Part shown: positions 46,730 through 57,900 of the stretch, one piece after another
Layout of the letters: every line of letters starts with the position of its first letter
Position numbering within the stretch: the stretch's first letter is position 1
Assembly (NCBI GenBank): GCA_965112735.1
Contig: OZ218961.1
Location: forward strand, 2,294,001 to 2,358,000
DNA: 64,000 bases
Origin: Phaeosaccion multiseriatum
Taxonomy: Eukaryota; Ochrophyta, other classes
Reading direction: 5' to 3'
Notes under the pieces: model-generated
The model's database searches: none
Seen by the model: only the letters and a program-made list of their open reading frames with translations
Told to the model about the DNA's origin: nothing
Made by a program: the position numbers and the translations under genes

Positions 46730-46799
46730 GCACAGGCGCAAGTACTACGTGGTGTTCAACTACGGGGAGAAGAAGATCAGCATCGCCCCTTCCACTTAG
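42087..46799 (+). CDS. Cathepsin D-like aspartic protease (12 exons, 380 aa)
   Basis: Exons 42087-42211, 42489-42567, 42975-43106, 43330-43495, 43704-43758, 44140-44206, 44606-44707, 45199-45287, 45596-45680, 45971-46098, 46341-46391 and 46736-46799 total 1143 nt with matching phases. The pepsin A1 fold is complete: signal peptide ([18 protein letters not shown]), short propeptide, N-domain [20 protein letters not shown] with catalytic DTGS at Asp90, flap Tyr132 in [22 protein letters not shown], and second catalytic VDSGTS at Asp271, split across exons 8 and 9. It ends [17 protein letters not shown]. Length and motifs match vacuolar/lysosomal cathepsin D/saccharopepsin-type enzymes, which cleave proteins at acid pH. 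Only three clear Cys pairs are likely. Introns hold (GA)n, (TG)n and related microsatellites. Confidence 0.95.
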
Positions 46800-46805
46800 G
46801 CCAAG

Positions 46806-46922
46806 CAAGAGGCGAGCTTGTCAGCTTGTCAGCTTGTCAGCTGGTCAGCTGGTCAGCTTGTCAGCTCGTCAGCTTGTCAGCTGGTCAGCTCGTCAGCTTG
46901 TCAGCTGGTCAGCTTGTCAGCC
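46806..46922. repeat. 10-bp GTCAGCTTGT/GTCAGCTGGT tandem repeat
   Basis: About eleven copies immediately after the protease stop codon, so probably within its 3' UTR. Confidence 0.9.
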
Positions 46923-47540
46923 CTCCCGTCCATGTCCACCTCACCTCACCCCACCCCACCCTTGTTTCTATATCCACTGTACATGACCTCTATTGGCATC
47001 TATCACATCTGTAAGCATACGATCGTAGCGAAGAGCGAGCTAGGCAGCACAGCCAGGATGAAGGGCCCGGCCCCTCTCGTAGTGAGGGCCTTGTATGGCA
47101 CCACCCCGTCCTCTCTCTCTCTCTCTACACACACGCCTTGTAAAGTTCAAAGTGGCGGAGGAGGCAGATGCTTTATACCCTCCACAAATTAAAAGTAAAT
47201 ATATGATTTTACTCCCATGGTTGCGTACTGCTCTTGCCATGTGCTGCCATCTGGCCTTACAGCCCAAGCAGATGGAGGGAAGGAGGGAGGAAGCGAGGTT
47301 GACTAACTCTGGCACACGAGCGAACCATAAGTGCACTACGGTAACAGCAACTGTAGCAGGGAAGAAGAGAGGAAGGAGGTTGGAGTAGGAATTATGCTAA
47401 TGGAGTCCATACTGGGCACCACGGATGGCACCAGAGGGTACATGTAGGTATCCTCTACGGTTGCTTCCTACGAGCCCCCGGGACACACTGTGGCGACAAG
47501 GGGCGGGCAGGCTGGTGGCCCGATGCAGTCGTCGTCAAAT
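46923..47540. other. Intergenic spacer between protease and LNR gene 3' ends
   Basis: No gene seen. From about 47245 to 47385 it carries a copy of a dispersed block (CAGCCCAAGCAGATGGA ... GGTAACAGCAACTGTAGCAG) that recurs at about 54450-54560, upstream of the LNR gene, in the same orientation. Confidence 0.5.
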
Positions 47541-47904
47541 TGTCACTCATGGCCAAGTGCTTGTGTATCTGTTTGTCAATCATGGCCAGCCCAATTGTTT
47601 CTTCAATTTTTTGTCACTCATGGCCAAGTGCTTGTGTATCTGTTTGTCAATCATGGCCAGCCCAATTGTTTCTTCAATTGTTTGTCACTCATGGCCAAGT
47701 GCTTCTGTATCTGTTTGTCAATCATGGCCAGCCCAATTGTTTCTTCAAATGTTTGTCACTCATGGCCAAGTGCTTCTGTATCTGTTTGTCAATCATGGCC
47801 AGCCCAATTGTTTCTTCAATTGTTTGTCACTCATGGCCAAGTGCTTCTGTATCTGTTTGTCAATCATGGCCAGCCCAATTGTTTCTTCAATTGTTTGTCA
47901 CTCA
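47541..47904. repeat. 71-bp tandem repeat, five copies plus a partial sixth
   Basis: Units start at 47541, 47612, 47683, 47754 and 47825 with only one to three differences each. A truncated sixth starts at 47896 and contains the stop codon of the LNR gene (TCA at 47902-47904 on the plus strand). Each unit is itself a diverged dimer, because GTCACTCATGGCCA and GTCAATCATGGCCA sit about 35 bp apart. Most likely it forms the 3' UTR of the minus-strand gene. Confidence 0.93.
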
Positions 47905-48314
47905 CGGCTCCACCTCTTCGCAAGCGGGCTCTCCCGCGCACATGTTGATGATATCACACGTGAGGGTGGGGTTGTTGGTCAGGAATTGCTGGGCACCTGA
48001 GGGATTGGGAATACAGAGGGAAGGCGGGAGGGGGGGAGGGAGGGAGGGAGGGAGGGAGGGGAGGGCGGAGGCGAGGGAAGGAGGGAGAGAGAGGTGAGGG
48101 AGGCGAGAGAGGAGACACAGGGACAAGGACAAGCACAGGGGGTCCGAGGGGGGGTGGCAGTGAGCGAGGAGGAGAGGGCAGAGAGGGAGGAGAAGGTGGC
48201 ATTGTTCACCACGCACGCACATATCACGCACACACATACACAGACATACACACACAGAGAGAGAGAGAGAGACAGGGGCAAGGACAAGCACAAGGGGTTG
48301 AAGGGGGGTGGCGG

Positions 48315-48377
<63 letters not shown>

Positions 48378-51300
48378 CACACACACCTGCTTCGAGGAAA
48401 CATGCGCGGCAGTCTTGGCCAAGGCCGAAGAAGTTGCAGAGAATGCCATCAAAAGAGGTGCCTTCTTCCGAGCAGGTGGGGTCGCAGTACAGCTCTGTGG
48501 GTGTGCGGTAGGGGGGGAGCGAGCGAGCGAGCGAGGGAGGGCGGGAGGAAGGAAGGAAGGAAGGAAGGAAGGAAGGAAGAAAAGAAGGGAGGAAGAAAGG
48601 AGAGAAGGAAGAAAGGGAGGAAGGAAGGGAAGAAGGGAGGGAGGGAGGGAGGAAGAAAGGAAGGAAGGAAGGAAGGAAGAAAGGAAGAAAGGAAGGATGG
48701 AAGGAAGGAAGGAAGGAAGGAAGGAAGGAAGGAAGGAAGGAAGGAAGGAAGGAAGGAAAGGGTGAAGGATTAGTCGGGGCAGACATTCACAGAGTCGAGA
48801 GTGAATCAAGTTTGAGAAAGCGCAAAAAAAGGGGGCGCGGCGGGCAGAGAGGTGGAGGTGATGCCTCCTCCTTTCCGAAGCTTCGAAACAAACCTTCCGT
48901 GACAGCACCCTCTCTCTTGCTGGCTACCCACAGGCCGCTCTTCTGTCCCAGTCTGTCTATCCGTGTGTGTGTGTGTGTGTGCGTGTGTGTGTCTCTGTCT
49001 GTCTGTCTGTCTGTCTGTCTTGTCTGTCTGTCATTCTATCCGTCTATCTGTCTGTCTGTCTGACTGTCCGTCTGTCCGTCCGTCTGTCTGTCTGTCAACC
49101 TGTCTTATCTCTGTAGTCTCTCCAGCGCGTTCTATATGTGCGGCACCACGCACCCTTACGTACCCTTACGTACCTTTATGGTTGTCATCAAGATAGGTCA
49201 TGTCCATGGGCGTGGCGAGGGCGTAGCAGTCCGAAGCCGTGGTGCAACCCCCAGAGCCGTCGGCCGCCGACAAAGGTGTCTCGGGCCTGCCTCCAAAGAA
49301 GACGGGAGAGGAGAGAGGAAACAGAGAGGTGAGGCGGAGTCTGAAGTCATAGCTAAGCACGCACACACAGAGAAAAAACACATACACAATCTCACACGCC
49401 CACATCCGCGTCCACACTCACGCATACGCAGGCACGCACACACACAGGCATACGCACGCACGCACATACACACGCACACACACACACACTCTCAGTGCCA
49501 CTGCCTGTGTGAAGTTGCAATGATTAAAGTAATGGAAACACCTCACTGCTGGCTGAACAAGGAAGGGTGTGTGACTGTGTGAGTACTGAGTACTTACCCT
49601 CCTGGTGAAGGCGCAGAGGTGTCATTTGCTGGAGAAGGCGCAGGGGTGGCACCTGCTGCTGGTGAAGGCGCAAGAGGGTCAAGTACCACCACGCAGTCAC
49701 CGCCGTCAAACAGGCATACTTCCGTGTCGTATGCTCCTCCGTCGCATTCACCGTCGCCAATCCACGAGCTGAGGGGGTGAGGTGCAACCAGCGGCGAGAA
49801 CAGGCAGGTTCAGCCAGGCGGAGAGAACAGAAAAAACACAAAACTTCTTACACCCCTCTTGCTGTCTCTCTGCAGAATGGAAAAGGGAACCACACAATCA
49901 AGAAGAAGGTAATTGTAGACGCGTGCGTGTACGAATGGAAGAGGGACAGCTGAATGATTAGAGATCGCACTTACGGGTTGTCTACCACACAGCCTGGAGG
50001 CAGTACAAATCCGAGGCAGTCACCGCCATCAAACTCTGTGAACACGCACAATCATGACCAAAGAGTCGAAGCGAAGGGGAGGAGCCATTAGAGGGCAGAG
50101 TAGAGCACAGTAGCTAGTGTCAAGCAGATTGGCTCACAGCTGGCGAGGCGTATCTGCAAATAGAGCTACCACCCATCCACCCCACTCACCGCACACTTCC
50201 GTGTTATAATCTCCTCCGTCGCACACGTTGTCGCCAATCCACGAGCTGAGGGGGTGAGGTGCAACCAGCGGCGAGAACAGGCAGGTTCAGCCAGGCGGAG
50301 AGAACAGAAAAAACACAAAACTTCTTACACCCCTCTTGCTGTCTCTCTGCAGAATGGAAAAGGGAACCACACAATCAAGAGGAAGGTAATTGTAGACGCG
50401 TGCGTGTACGAATGGAAGAGGGACAGCTGAATGATTAGAGATCGCACTTACGGGTTGTCTACCACACAGCCTGGAGGCAGTACAAATCCGAGGCAGTCAC
50501 CGCCATCAAACTCTGTGAACACGCACAATCATGACCAAAGAGTCGAAGCGAAGGGGAGGAGCCATTAGAGGGCAGAGTAGAGCACAGTAGCTAGTGTCAA
50601 GCAGATTGGCTCACAGCTGGCGAGGTGTATCTGCAAATAGAGCTACCACCCATCCACCCCACTCACCGCACACTTCCGTGTTATAATCTCCTCCGTCGCA
50701 CACGTTGTCGCCAATCCACGAGCTGAGGGGGTGAGGTGCAACAAACGGCGAGAACAGGCAGGTTCAGGCGGAGACACAAAAACAAAACTAGTACGAAGAG
50801 ATTTTCATTCGAGGAACGCCGCCCCCTCTTTATCTCTGAGGAATGAAAGCGGGATTAATACACACACAATACCAAAGTGTGTGTGTACGTGTGTGAACGA
50901 ATGGAAGAGGGGCAGCTGAATGATTAGTGATCGTACTTACGGGATGTCTACCACACAGCCTGGAGGCAGTACGGGTGCTGCTACGGGGCTTGACGTCTCA
51001 AATGATGTCTCAACTCCGACGCAGTCACCACCATCAAACTCTGTGGACACGCAAAATCACGGCAAGAGTTGGAGCGAAGGGGAGGAGCCATTAGAGGGGC
51101 AGAGTAGAGCAGAGTAGCTAGTGTCAAGCTGGTCGGGGAGAGGAGAGAAAAAAAATAGAGCTAGCTACCACCCACCCACTCACCGCATACTTCCGTGTTA
51201 TATTCTCCTCCGTTGCAGAAGTCGTTACCAATCCACGATCTGAGGGGGCGAGGTGCAACCAGCGGCGAGAACAGGTTCAGGCGGATAGAGACAAAAACAA

Positions 51301-52274
51301 AACTAATGCGAATAGATTTTCATTCGAGGAACGCCCACCCTTGCTCTCTGAGGAACGGAAGAGGGAAATTATGTATGTGTGTGTGTTGTGTGTTGTGAGT
51401 ACGAATGGAAGAGGGACAGCTGAATGGCTGGTGATCGTACTTACGGGATCTCAACAACACAGCCTGGAGGCAGTACGGGTGCTGCTGCGGGGCTTGACGT
51501 CTCAAATCCGATGCAGTCACCACCATCAAACTCTGTGAACACACACAATCACCACGTGCGGCGAAGCGAAGGGGAGGAGCCATTAGAGGGCCGAGTAGTG
51601 TCAAGCTGGTTGGCTCACAGCTGGCGAGCTCTATTTGACCTGCCTGGAAAGTAGAGCTACCACCCACCCACCCACTCACTCACCGCATACTTCCGTGTTG
51701 TATTCTCCTCCGTCGCAGAAATCGTCGCCAATCCACGAGCTGAGGGGGTGAGGTGCAACCAGCGGCGAGAACAGGCAGGTTCAGGCGGAGAAACCAAAAC
51801 AAAGGAATGCGAATTCATTTTCATTCGGGGAACGCCTCCTCTTTTTCTGTGCAGAATGGAAAAGGAAACCACGCAAGAGGAAGGTAATAATAGTATATGC
51901 GTGCTTCCATATGGAATTGAATTGACGAGGGACAGCTGTATGAGAAGTGATCGTACTTACGGGATCTCAACAACACAACCGGGAGGGAAGTCGGGGGGAG
52001 GGAAGTGGGGAGGAATGCAATCTCCACCGTCGTAGTTACATTCCGTGGTGTTGTACGCGGGGCCATCGCATTCATGGTCACCGAGAAAGAATGGAAATAA
52101 TACATCACACCCTGGTGGGGGCCTGCACAAGCCACAAGCGACGAGGAGGGGAAGCAAGCAAGGTCGGGATGGGGAGGCGAGGGCGGTGAGGAGGGTCAGG
52201 TAGACTACTACTAGTACAGTGGAAAAGGCCAATGAAGGTGGAGATCGGTAGGCACGCACGATGCAGTACGTACG

Positions 52275-52315
<41 letters not shown>

Positions 52316-54163
52316 CGGCCAGTGCCGTCCACTTCTTGCTTCCACCCCCACACACTGAAACCTCCCTCTTCCTGCCCCCCTAACTGCTTCAAGAGTGCAC
52401 TGCTTCAAAGGGGTGCGTGGAATAGGAGCCTACCCTACTCACAGTATTGTCCGCGTTGTGTTGTCCAACACTTCATGCAGCTCGCGGAAGGCCTTGCGGA
52501 AGGGCTTGCGCTTCTTGCTCTTCGCCTTCTTGTTCTTGGCGTATGCAGCAGCAGCAGCAGCAGCAGCAGAGGGGATCTTGCGGCTTCCGGGGGCGATGGC
52601 TGCAACGCTGCCGGTGGTGGGAAGCAAGTCAAGGAATAAGGCAAAGCGACCGAGGCGGGGGGGATGGAGACAGACACAGAGTGGTGGGTGATGTTTCTTG
52701 AGGCTAAAGTACGAGGTGGGGAGAACGGAGGGTGGCGGCGGCAGCACCAGCAGTAGGCAGCCGCCGTGGAAGCCCTCAGGTCAGGCCGGACTGGCTGGCC
52801 GTATCTCAGTACACACTTACCTTTGCAGGTGCTTCGTGCTTGGCTCGGCGGCGAGGGCTTTGCCATACTTCAAGGGAGCGGAGAAGGTAAAGCAGGCCAG
52901 GTCCGCAGCAGCGTCACTCACGGTCACCTGCAGCAAGTGGGGGCAAGAGGAAGAAGGCAGACGGAGCGAGGGGGGAGGGGAGGAGTGCCGTTGGAGTTGT
53001 GCAGGAGGCCCTGCTTACACCACGAAGGCGGGCGGGTAGCTTTGGTGAGCGTGGCTATCATCAATCTTGCAGCCGACTACGTGACGCTTTGTTGTGGTTG
53101 TGGCTGCTACAGTAGACGACACACGGCCGGTGCCGTTGCTGGTATTTCCATTGCCACACGAACGTCGTCCTCGTCCTCGTTCTCGTCCTCCTCGTCCTCG
53201 TCCTCCTCGTCCTCCTCGTCCTCCTCCTCCTCGTCCTCCTCCTCCTCGTCCTCCTCCTCCTCGTCCTCCTCCTCCTCGTCCTCCTCCTCCTCGTCCTCCT
53301 CCTCCTCCTCGTCCTCCTCCTCCTCCTCGTCCTCCTCCTCCTCCTCGTCCTCCTCCTCCTCCTCGTCCTCCTCCTCCTCCTCGTCCTCCTCCTCCTCCTC
53401 CTCCTCGTCCTCCTCCTCCTCCTCCTCCTCGTCCTCCTCCTCGTCCTCCTCCTCGTCCTCCTCCTCGTCCTCCTCCTCGTCCTCCTCCTCGTCCTCCTCC
53501 TCGTCCTCCTCCTCGTCCTCCTCCTCGTCCTCCTCCTCGTCCTCCTCCTCGTCCTCCTCCTCGTCCTCCTCCTCGTCCTCCTCCTCGTCCTCCTCCTCCT
53601 CCTCCTCCTCCTCCTCCTCCTCCTCCTCCTCCTCCTCCTCCTCCTCCTCCTCCTCCTCCTCCTCCTCCTCCTCCTCCTCCTCCTCCTCTCACCTTCACCG
53701 CCCCTTCAGTGCCCAGGTCCTGCTTCAGCCCCGAGGCGGCATCTTGCATCTCGCTGAAGGACGTGCACGCCTTGTACATCGATGAGGTATGGGCTGGGTC
53801 AGCTTTAATGCTGATGATGGTGGCACTCTTTCGATCGACACGCTTGGCCTTCGCTTGATCTTCCTTGTGGATGTTCTGCGAGAGAGCGAGGGGAAAGTAG
53901 GGGTGAGCGAGGACGTCAGAGCGAAGACCGGCTTGGCGGGGTGCAGCAGCAGAGGCGCGCCAACCGCGATGAACAGGCCACCCCCCACGTAGGTCACTTG
54001 TTTGTTGGCAGGATTTCCCTCTTTGCTTGCTTGTTCTTCCTCATACAACAACACAACTCACGTATTTTCGGGTGACTATTTTCTCGTCGCCGCTGGCCCC
54101 CACCATCACCACGGCTGTGAGCGGTAGTCCCAGTAGCAGCAGCGTCTTGCCCATGTTGGTCAT
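47902..54163 (-). CDS. Secreted Lin-12/Notch (LNR)-like repeat protein (17 exons, 579 aa)
   Basis: Exons: 54163-54062, 53875-53693, 52927-52821, 52607-52443, 52122-51961, 51739-51684, 51532-51445, 51239-51184, 51040-50941, 50722-50667, 50512-50452, 50245-50190, 50035-49975, 49768-49598, 49286-49174, 48494-48387, 47996-47902. They sum to 1740 nt, all phases agreeing. Exon 1 gives a signal peptide ([20 protein letters not shown]). Exons 2-4 encode an unknown, Lys-rich region with an Ala run. Exons 5-14 encode six LNR-like units of the form WIGDxxCDGGxYNTEVCxFDGGDC, linked by LPPGCVVxxP. LNR modules bind calcium and are held by disulphides. Here each unit shows four Cys where canonical LNRs have six. 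A Cys-rich tail follows ([26 protein letters not shown]). No transmembrane helix is seen, so it is probably extracellular, vacuolar or cell-wall associated. Function is unknown. Confidence 0.85.
48308..48386. repeat. (CA)n microsatellite in LNR intron 16
   Basis: CA dinucleotides abut exon 16, so on the coding strand the donor GTGTGT is the first unit of the (GT)n array. Confidence 0.9.
48538..48765. repeat. (GGAA)n array in LNR intron 15
   Basis: About 220 bp of GGAA/AGAA tetranucleotides between exons 15 and 16. Confidence 0.93.
49764..50717. repeat. 477-bp tandem duplication covering an LNR exon pair
   Basis: 49764-50240 and 50241-50717 are nearly identical (only a few substitutions noticed, e.g. 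GAAGAAGG/GAGGAAGG and GGCGTATC/GGTGTATC). Each copy contains one 56-bp and one 61-bp exon with their introns, adding 39 codons per unit in frame. Confidence 0.95.
53165..53690. repeat. (CTCCTC/GTC)n polypyrimidine tract in LNR intron 2
   Basis: About 525 bp of CCT repeats with G every 6, 9, 12 or 15 bp in regular blocks, abutting the exon 2 donor. It causes the poly-Ser, poly-Gly/Arg and poly-Pro ORFs here. On the transcribed strand it is pure GGA-type purine. Confidence 0.95.
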
Positions 54164-54585
54164 CCTTGGTGTTGGTCTCTTTGGCTGGTTTTCTGTTCTG
54201 CGATCTGCTGAGAGTGGCTGATGAGAGAGGAAGGCAGGAGTGGAAGCAGAAGACCAGTGCGCCGAAGACCCTGATAAGCCCCCCTCTAGACTACATCGCT
54301 CTGGAAGTACTGTTTGCCAGTGAGAGAGAGGGAAAAAAAAGAAGAAAGAAAAATAAAAAGGTGATACAAAAATTGTACCATCAAGATTTCGATCGATTTT
54401 TCATCGCAAAAGACCTCGAATACACAAAAGTCGAGGCGAAAGTCGACCTTGACATCCGTTGCCATCTGGCCGTACAGCCCAAGCAGATGGATGAAGGGAG
54501 GGCGAAGTACATTACGGTAACAGCAACTGTGGAAGGGAAGAAGAGAGGAAGGAAGTATATGAAACACACATATTGCAAATTTTGT
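54164..54585. promoter_or_regulatory. Upstream region of LNR gene and 3' flank of WD40 gene
   Basis: 422 bp between the LNR start codon and the WD40 stop codon, both on the minus strand. It is AT-richer than the rest (54330-54440 includes AAAAAAAAGAAGAAAG and ATCGATCGATTTTT). The dispersed block shared with 47245-47385 lies at about 54450-54560. Confidence 0.45.
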
Positions 54586-54903
54586 TTATTCACCCCCGGA
54601 GTCTGCTGGCCCGGACCCTCCTCCCCCTGACAACAACCACTTGCGTCGAGAGGCGGTCTTGCGCAGTAGCTGTGGCACGGGCACGGCTATCTGCACAATG
54701 TTGCCGTCCTGCGTCCCCGCCACGAGCGAGACTCCTCCATCGAGGGTGGCTCCGAGCGTGCCCACGCAGCAGAAGGAGCAGCCCTCTCGGACCACCTCCT
54801 GCACGAGTACTCCACATCTGTGGTGTGGTGTGGTGTGGTGTGGTGTGGTTTGGTTAGAAGGGCAGCACACACATACACAACACGCATGCACACACACACA
54901 CAA

Positions 54904-54937
<34 letters not shown>

Positions 54938-57900
54938 ACACTATACACACACTCACCTCATCTCCTCGATGGCCCCCTCCTGTTGCTGCTGTATCACCAA
55001 CTGCTGATCCTCCTGCCCCATGAGGGTATAGTCCCATAGCCGCATGGAGCACTCAGAGGCGCAGCACGTCACTAAAGCACCCTCCGCCCCTCCCATGGGC
55101 GCCATTGCCAAGGCCTGGGCCAGCCGTGTGGGGGGAGCAGTGGAGACAGGGGGGTTTTGGGGGGTGAGGGTTATTGGCTGCTCTGCTTTGGTTTGCTTTG
55201 GGCAAGCAGGTAACGACATCCCTTCCGCCGGGCACCTCTCTTGTTCCCTCTCCCTCTCCGTAAGCTTTCCTCCCTCCCTCCCTCCCTCCCTCCCTCCCTC
55301 CCTCCCTCCCTCCCTCCCTCCCTCCTTCCCTCCTTCCCTCCCTCCCTCCCTCCCTCCCTCCCTCCCTCCCTCCCTCCCTCCCTCCCTCCCTCCCTCCCTC
55401 CCTCCCTCCCTCCCTCCCTCCCTCCCTCCCTCCCTCCCTCCCTCTTTCTCTCTCTTCCCCCTCTCCTCTCTCTCCTCCACTCCACAATCTTCCTCGCCCT
55501 CCCTCCATCACTCTCCCTCCCTCCCTCCATCACTCTCCCTCCCTCCCTCCCTCCCTCCCTCCCTTGGAGCATGTACCACCAACCTGTATAGGATGTTCGG
55601 GGTGTGCGGGAATGACACCGCAGAGCAGTGCCCCATCTCCTCCTGATGCGCCATCTGTGACGATATTGATCGTGTTCCACACTCGCACAATTCCCTCATG
55701 CCCCGCGCTGAAGAGGAAGAACCCGTCTGGTATGAGAGATAGGGGGATAGAGGGAGGGAGAGTCACACACGTGAGAGGGCAAGAGGGCACATGTAAGAGG
55801 GCAAGGGCATCGGGAAGAGGGGAACAGGGAGAGAGAGCGAGGGAGGAAGTGGAGGGAGGGAGGGAGGGAGGGAGGGAGGGTGTGTAGTCTCGTGTCCGTC
55901 ACACTCATTCACTCACTCACTCACTCACTGCACTCGCTAACTCACTCACTCACTCACTCACTCTCTCACTCACTCACTCACTCACTCACGCACTCACTCA
56001 CTCACTCCACTCACCCGCCAGAAGGGCGTACACACTGTCCTTGTGCCCCTCTAACTCCGCAAGCATGCAACGTTTGTGGAATGACCACAGCCGCACAACG
56101 CCGTCGTTCCCCGCCGAGGCAAACACCCCGCCATCGCCGATGAAGCAGAGAGCCAACACCTCGCAGTCGTCGTCATCTGTTGCTGCCATCAAAAGCAAAG
56201 AGCCCCCCGCCCCCGTCCCTGCTCCCACCCCTCCACCGTCCCCTCCACCGTCCCCTCCACCGTCCCTTCCGCCACCCCCAAGGATCCCGTTGTAGTCTTC
56301 CCTCTTGTCTTCGCCCCGCAGCTCTCCCTCACACATATGCACATCAAAACCAACCCCAGGAGACCTCTGTGGTCTTGTCGTTGGTGCTGCTGTTGTTGTA
56401 TTACCAACTGCTGCCCTTCCTTCTGAATCATCACGACAGGAGCTGCCTCTTTCCCTGCTCCTGTCGCCTCCCCGCCCACTGCTGCGATCTCTCCTCTCTC
56501 CTCGAGAGGACCCGGCTCTACGGCCTCCTCTCCCTCCTCCTGTCCCGGGCACCACTCCACTCCTCAACCCCACCCCTGTGCCGTGAGCGTTTCCGAGCTT
56601 GCGTTGCAAAGTGGGTAGGGTTTGAGCGGTGAGTCCGTCCTTGGCATAGGCTGCCCACAGGTTGAGCTGTCCGTCGTAGCAGCCGCTCACCATGAGCAAG
56701 TTGCCCTAGTACGATACGAGGGCCGGGGGGGGGGGGGGGGTTCAAGACGAAGGGGCAGAGGGCAGAGCACAGCAGTTGGTGGTATAGCGCAGCACCCTGG
56801 AAGCAAGAGGCGAAGGTCTAGTAGCTAAACTTCAACCCAGAGGAAGTCAAACTCACATTCAAACTCTCACTCCAACTCCCTTGCCATGTGCCCTATGTGC
56901 ACCATCCACTCCTATGCCCATATGCCCTATACCCATATGCCTTATACCCACCCCACATGCCCTATACCCATATGCCTTATATCCACATGCCCTATACCCA
57001 TATGCCCTATACCCATATGCCCCATACCCATATGCCCTATACCCATATGCCCTATACCCATATGCCCTATACCCATATGCCCTATACCCATGTGCCCTAT
57101 ACCCATATGCCTTATACCCACATGCCCTATACCCCATAGGCCCTATATCCATATGCCCTATACCCATATGCCCTATACCCATATGCCCCATACCCATATG
57201 CCCTATACCCATATGCCCAATACCCATATACCCTTTACCCATATGCCGTATACCCATATGCCCTTTACCCATATGCCCTATGCCCATATGCCCTATACCC
57301 ATATGCCCTATACCCATATACCCTATGCCCATATGCCCTATACCCATATGCCCTATACCCATATGCCCTGTACCCATATGCCCCATACCCATAAGCCCTA
57401 TTCCCATATGCCCTATACCCATATACCCTATGTCCATATGCCCTATACCCATATGCCCTATACCCATATGCCCTATACCCATATGCCCTATACCCATATA
57501 CCCTATGTCCATATGCCCATATGCCTGTCTACCCATATACCCGCACTCACCTGATCGTCCATGGCGGTGGCGAGGGCCGCTACGCTGTTGTCGTGCTCCT
57601 TCAAGGTGGTGGTGAGGCCCTTTGCAAGCTCCAGAAAGCGCACCTCTCCAGCAGCATTCCCTATTTTTGCAAGAGAGGGAGAGAGGGAGAGAGAGAGGGA
57701 GGGAGAGGGAGGGAAAGAGGGAGAGAGAGAGAGAAGAGGGAGAGAGAGAGGGAAGAGGGAGAGGGAGGGAGAGAGGGAGAGGGAGAGAGGGGGGGAAAGT
57801 TCAACACACATGCACGTGTATCTGATGTATTGTCCGTCCCCCAAGGGACATTCACGCACACACCAACAAACGCACGGATGTACACACATACGCCCACACA

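Noticed and set aside
47425-48097. Repeat-protein ORFs over the 71-bp array
   Set aside because: Three frames are open only because the unit lacks plus-strand stops. 71 is not a multiple of three, so the peptides drift between frames, and there is no start context.
53015-53858. Long ORFs of poly-Ser, poly-Gly/Arg and poly-Pro
   Set aside because: All are frames through one (CTCCTC/GTC)n intronic tract. Splice sites on both sides of it join clean LNR-gene exons.
56881-57615. 244-aa PICPI repeat ORF and its MGIGHM reverse-strand partner
   Set aside because: The 15-bp unit is a multiple of three, so all frames stay open. It lies inside an intron of the WD40 gene.
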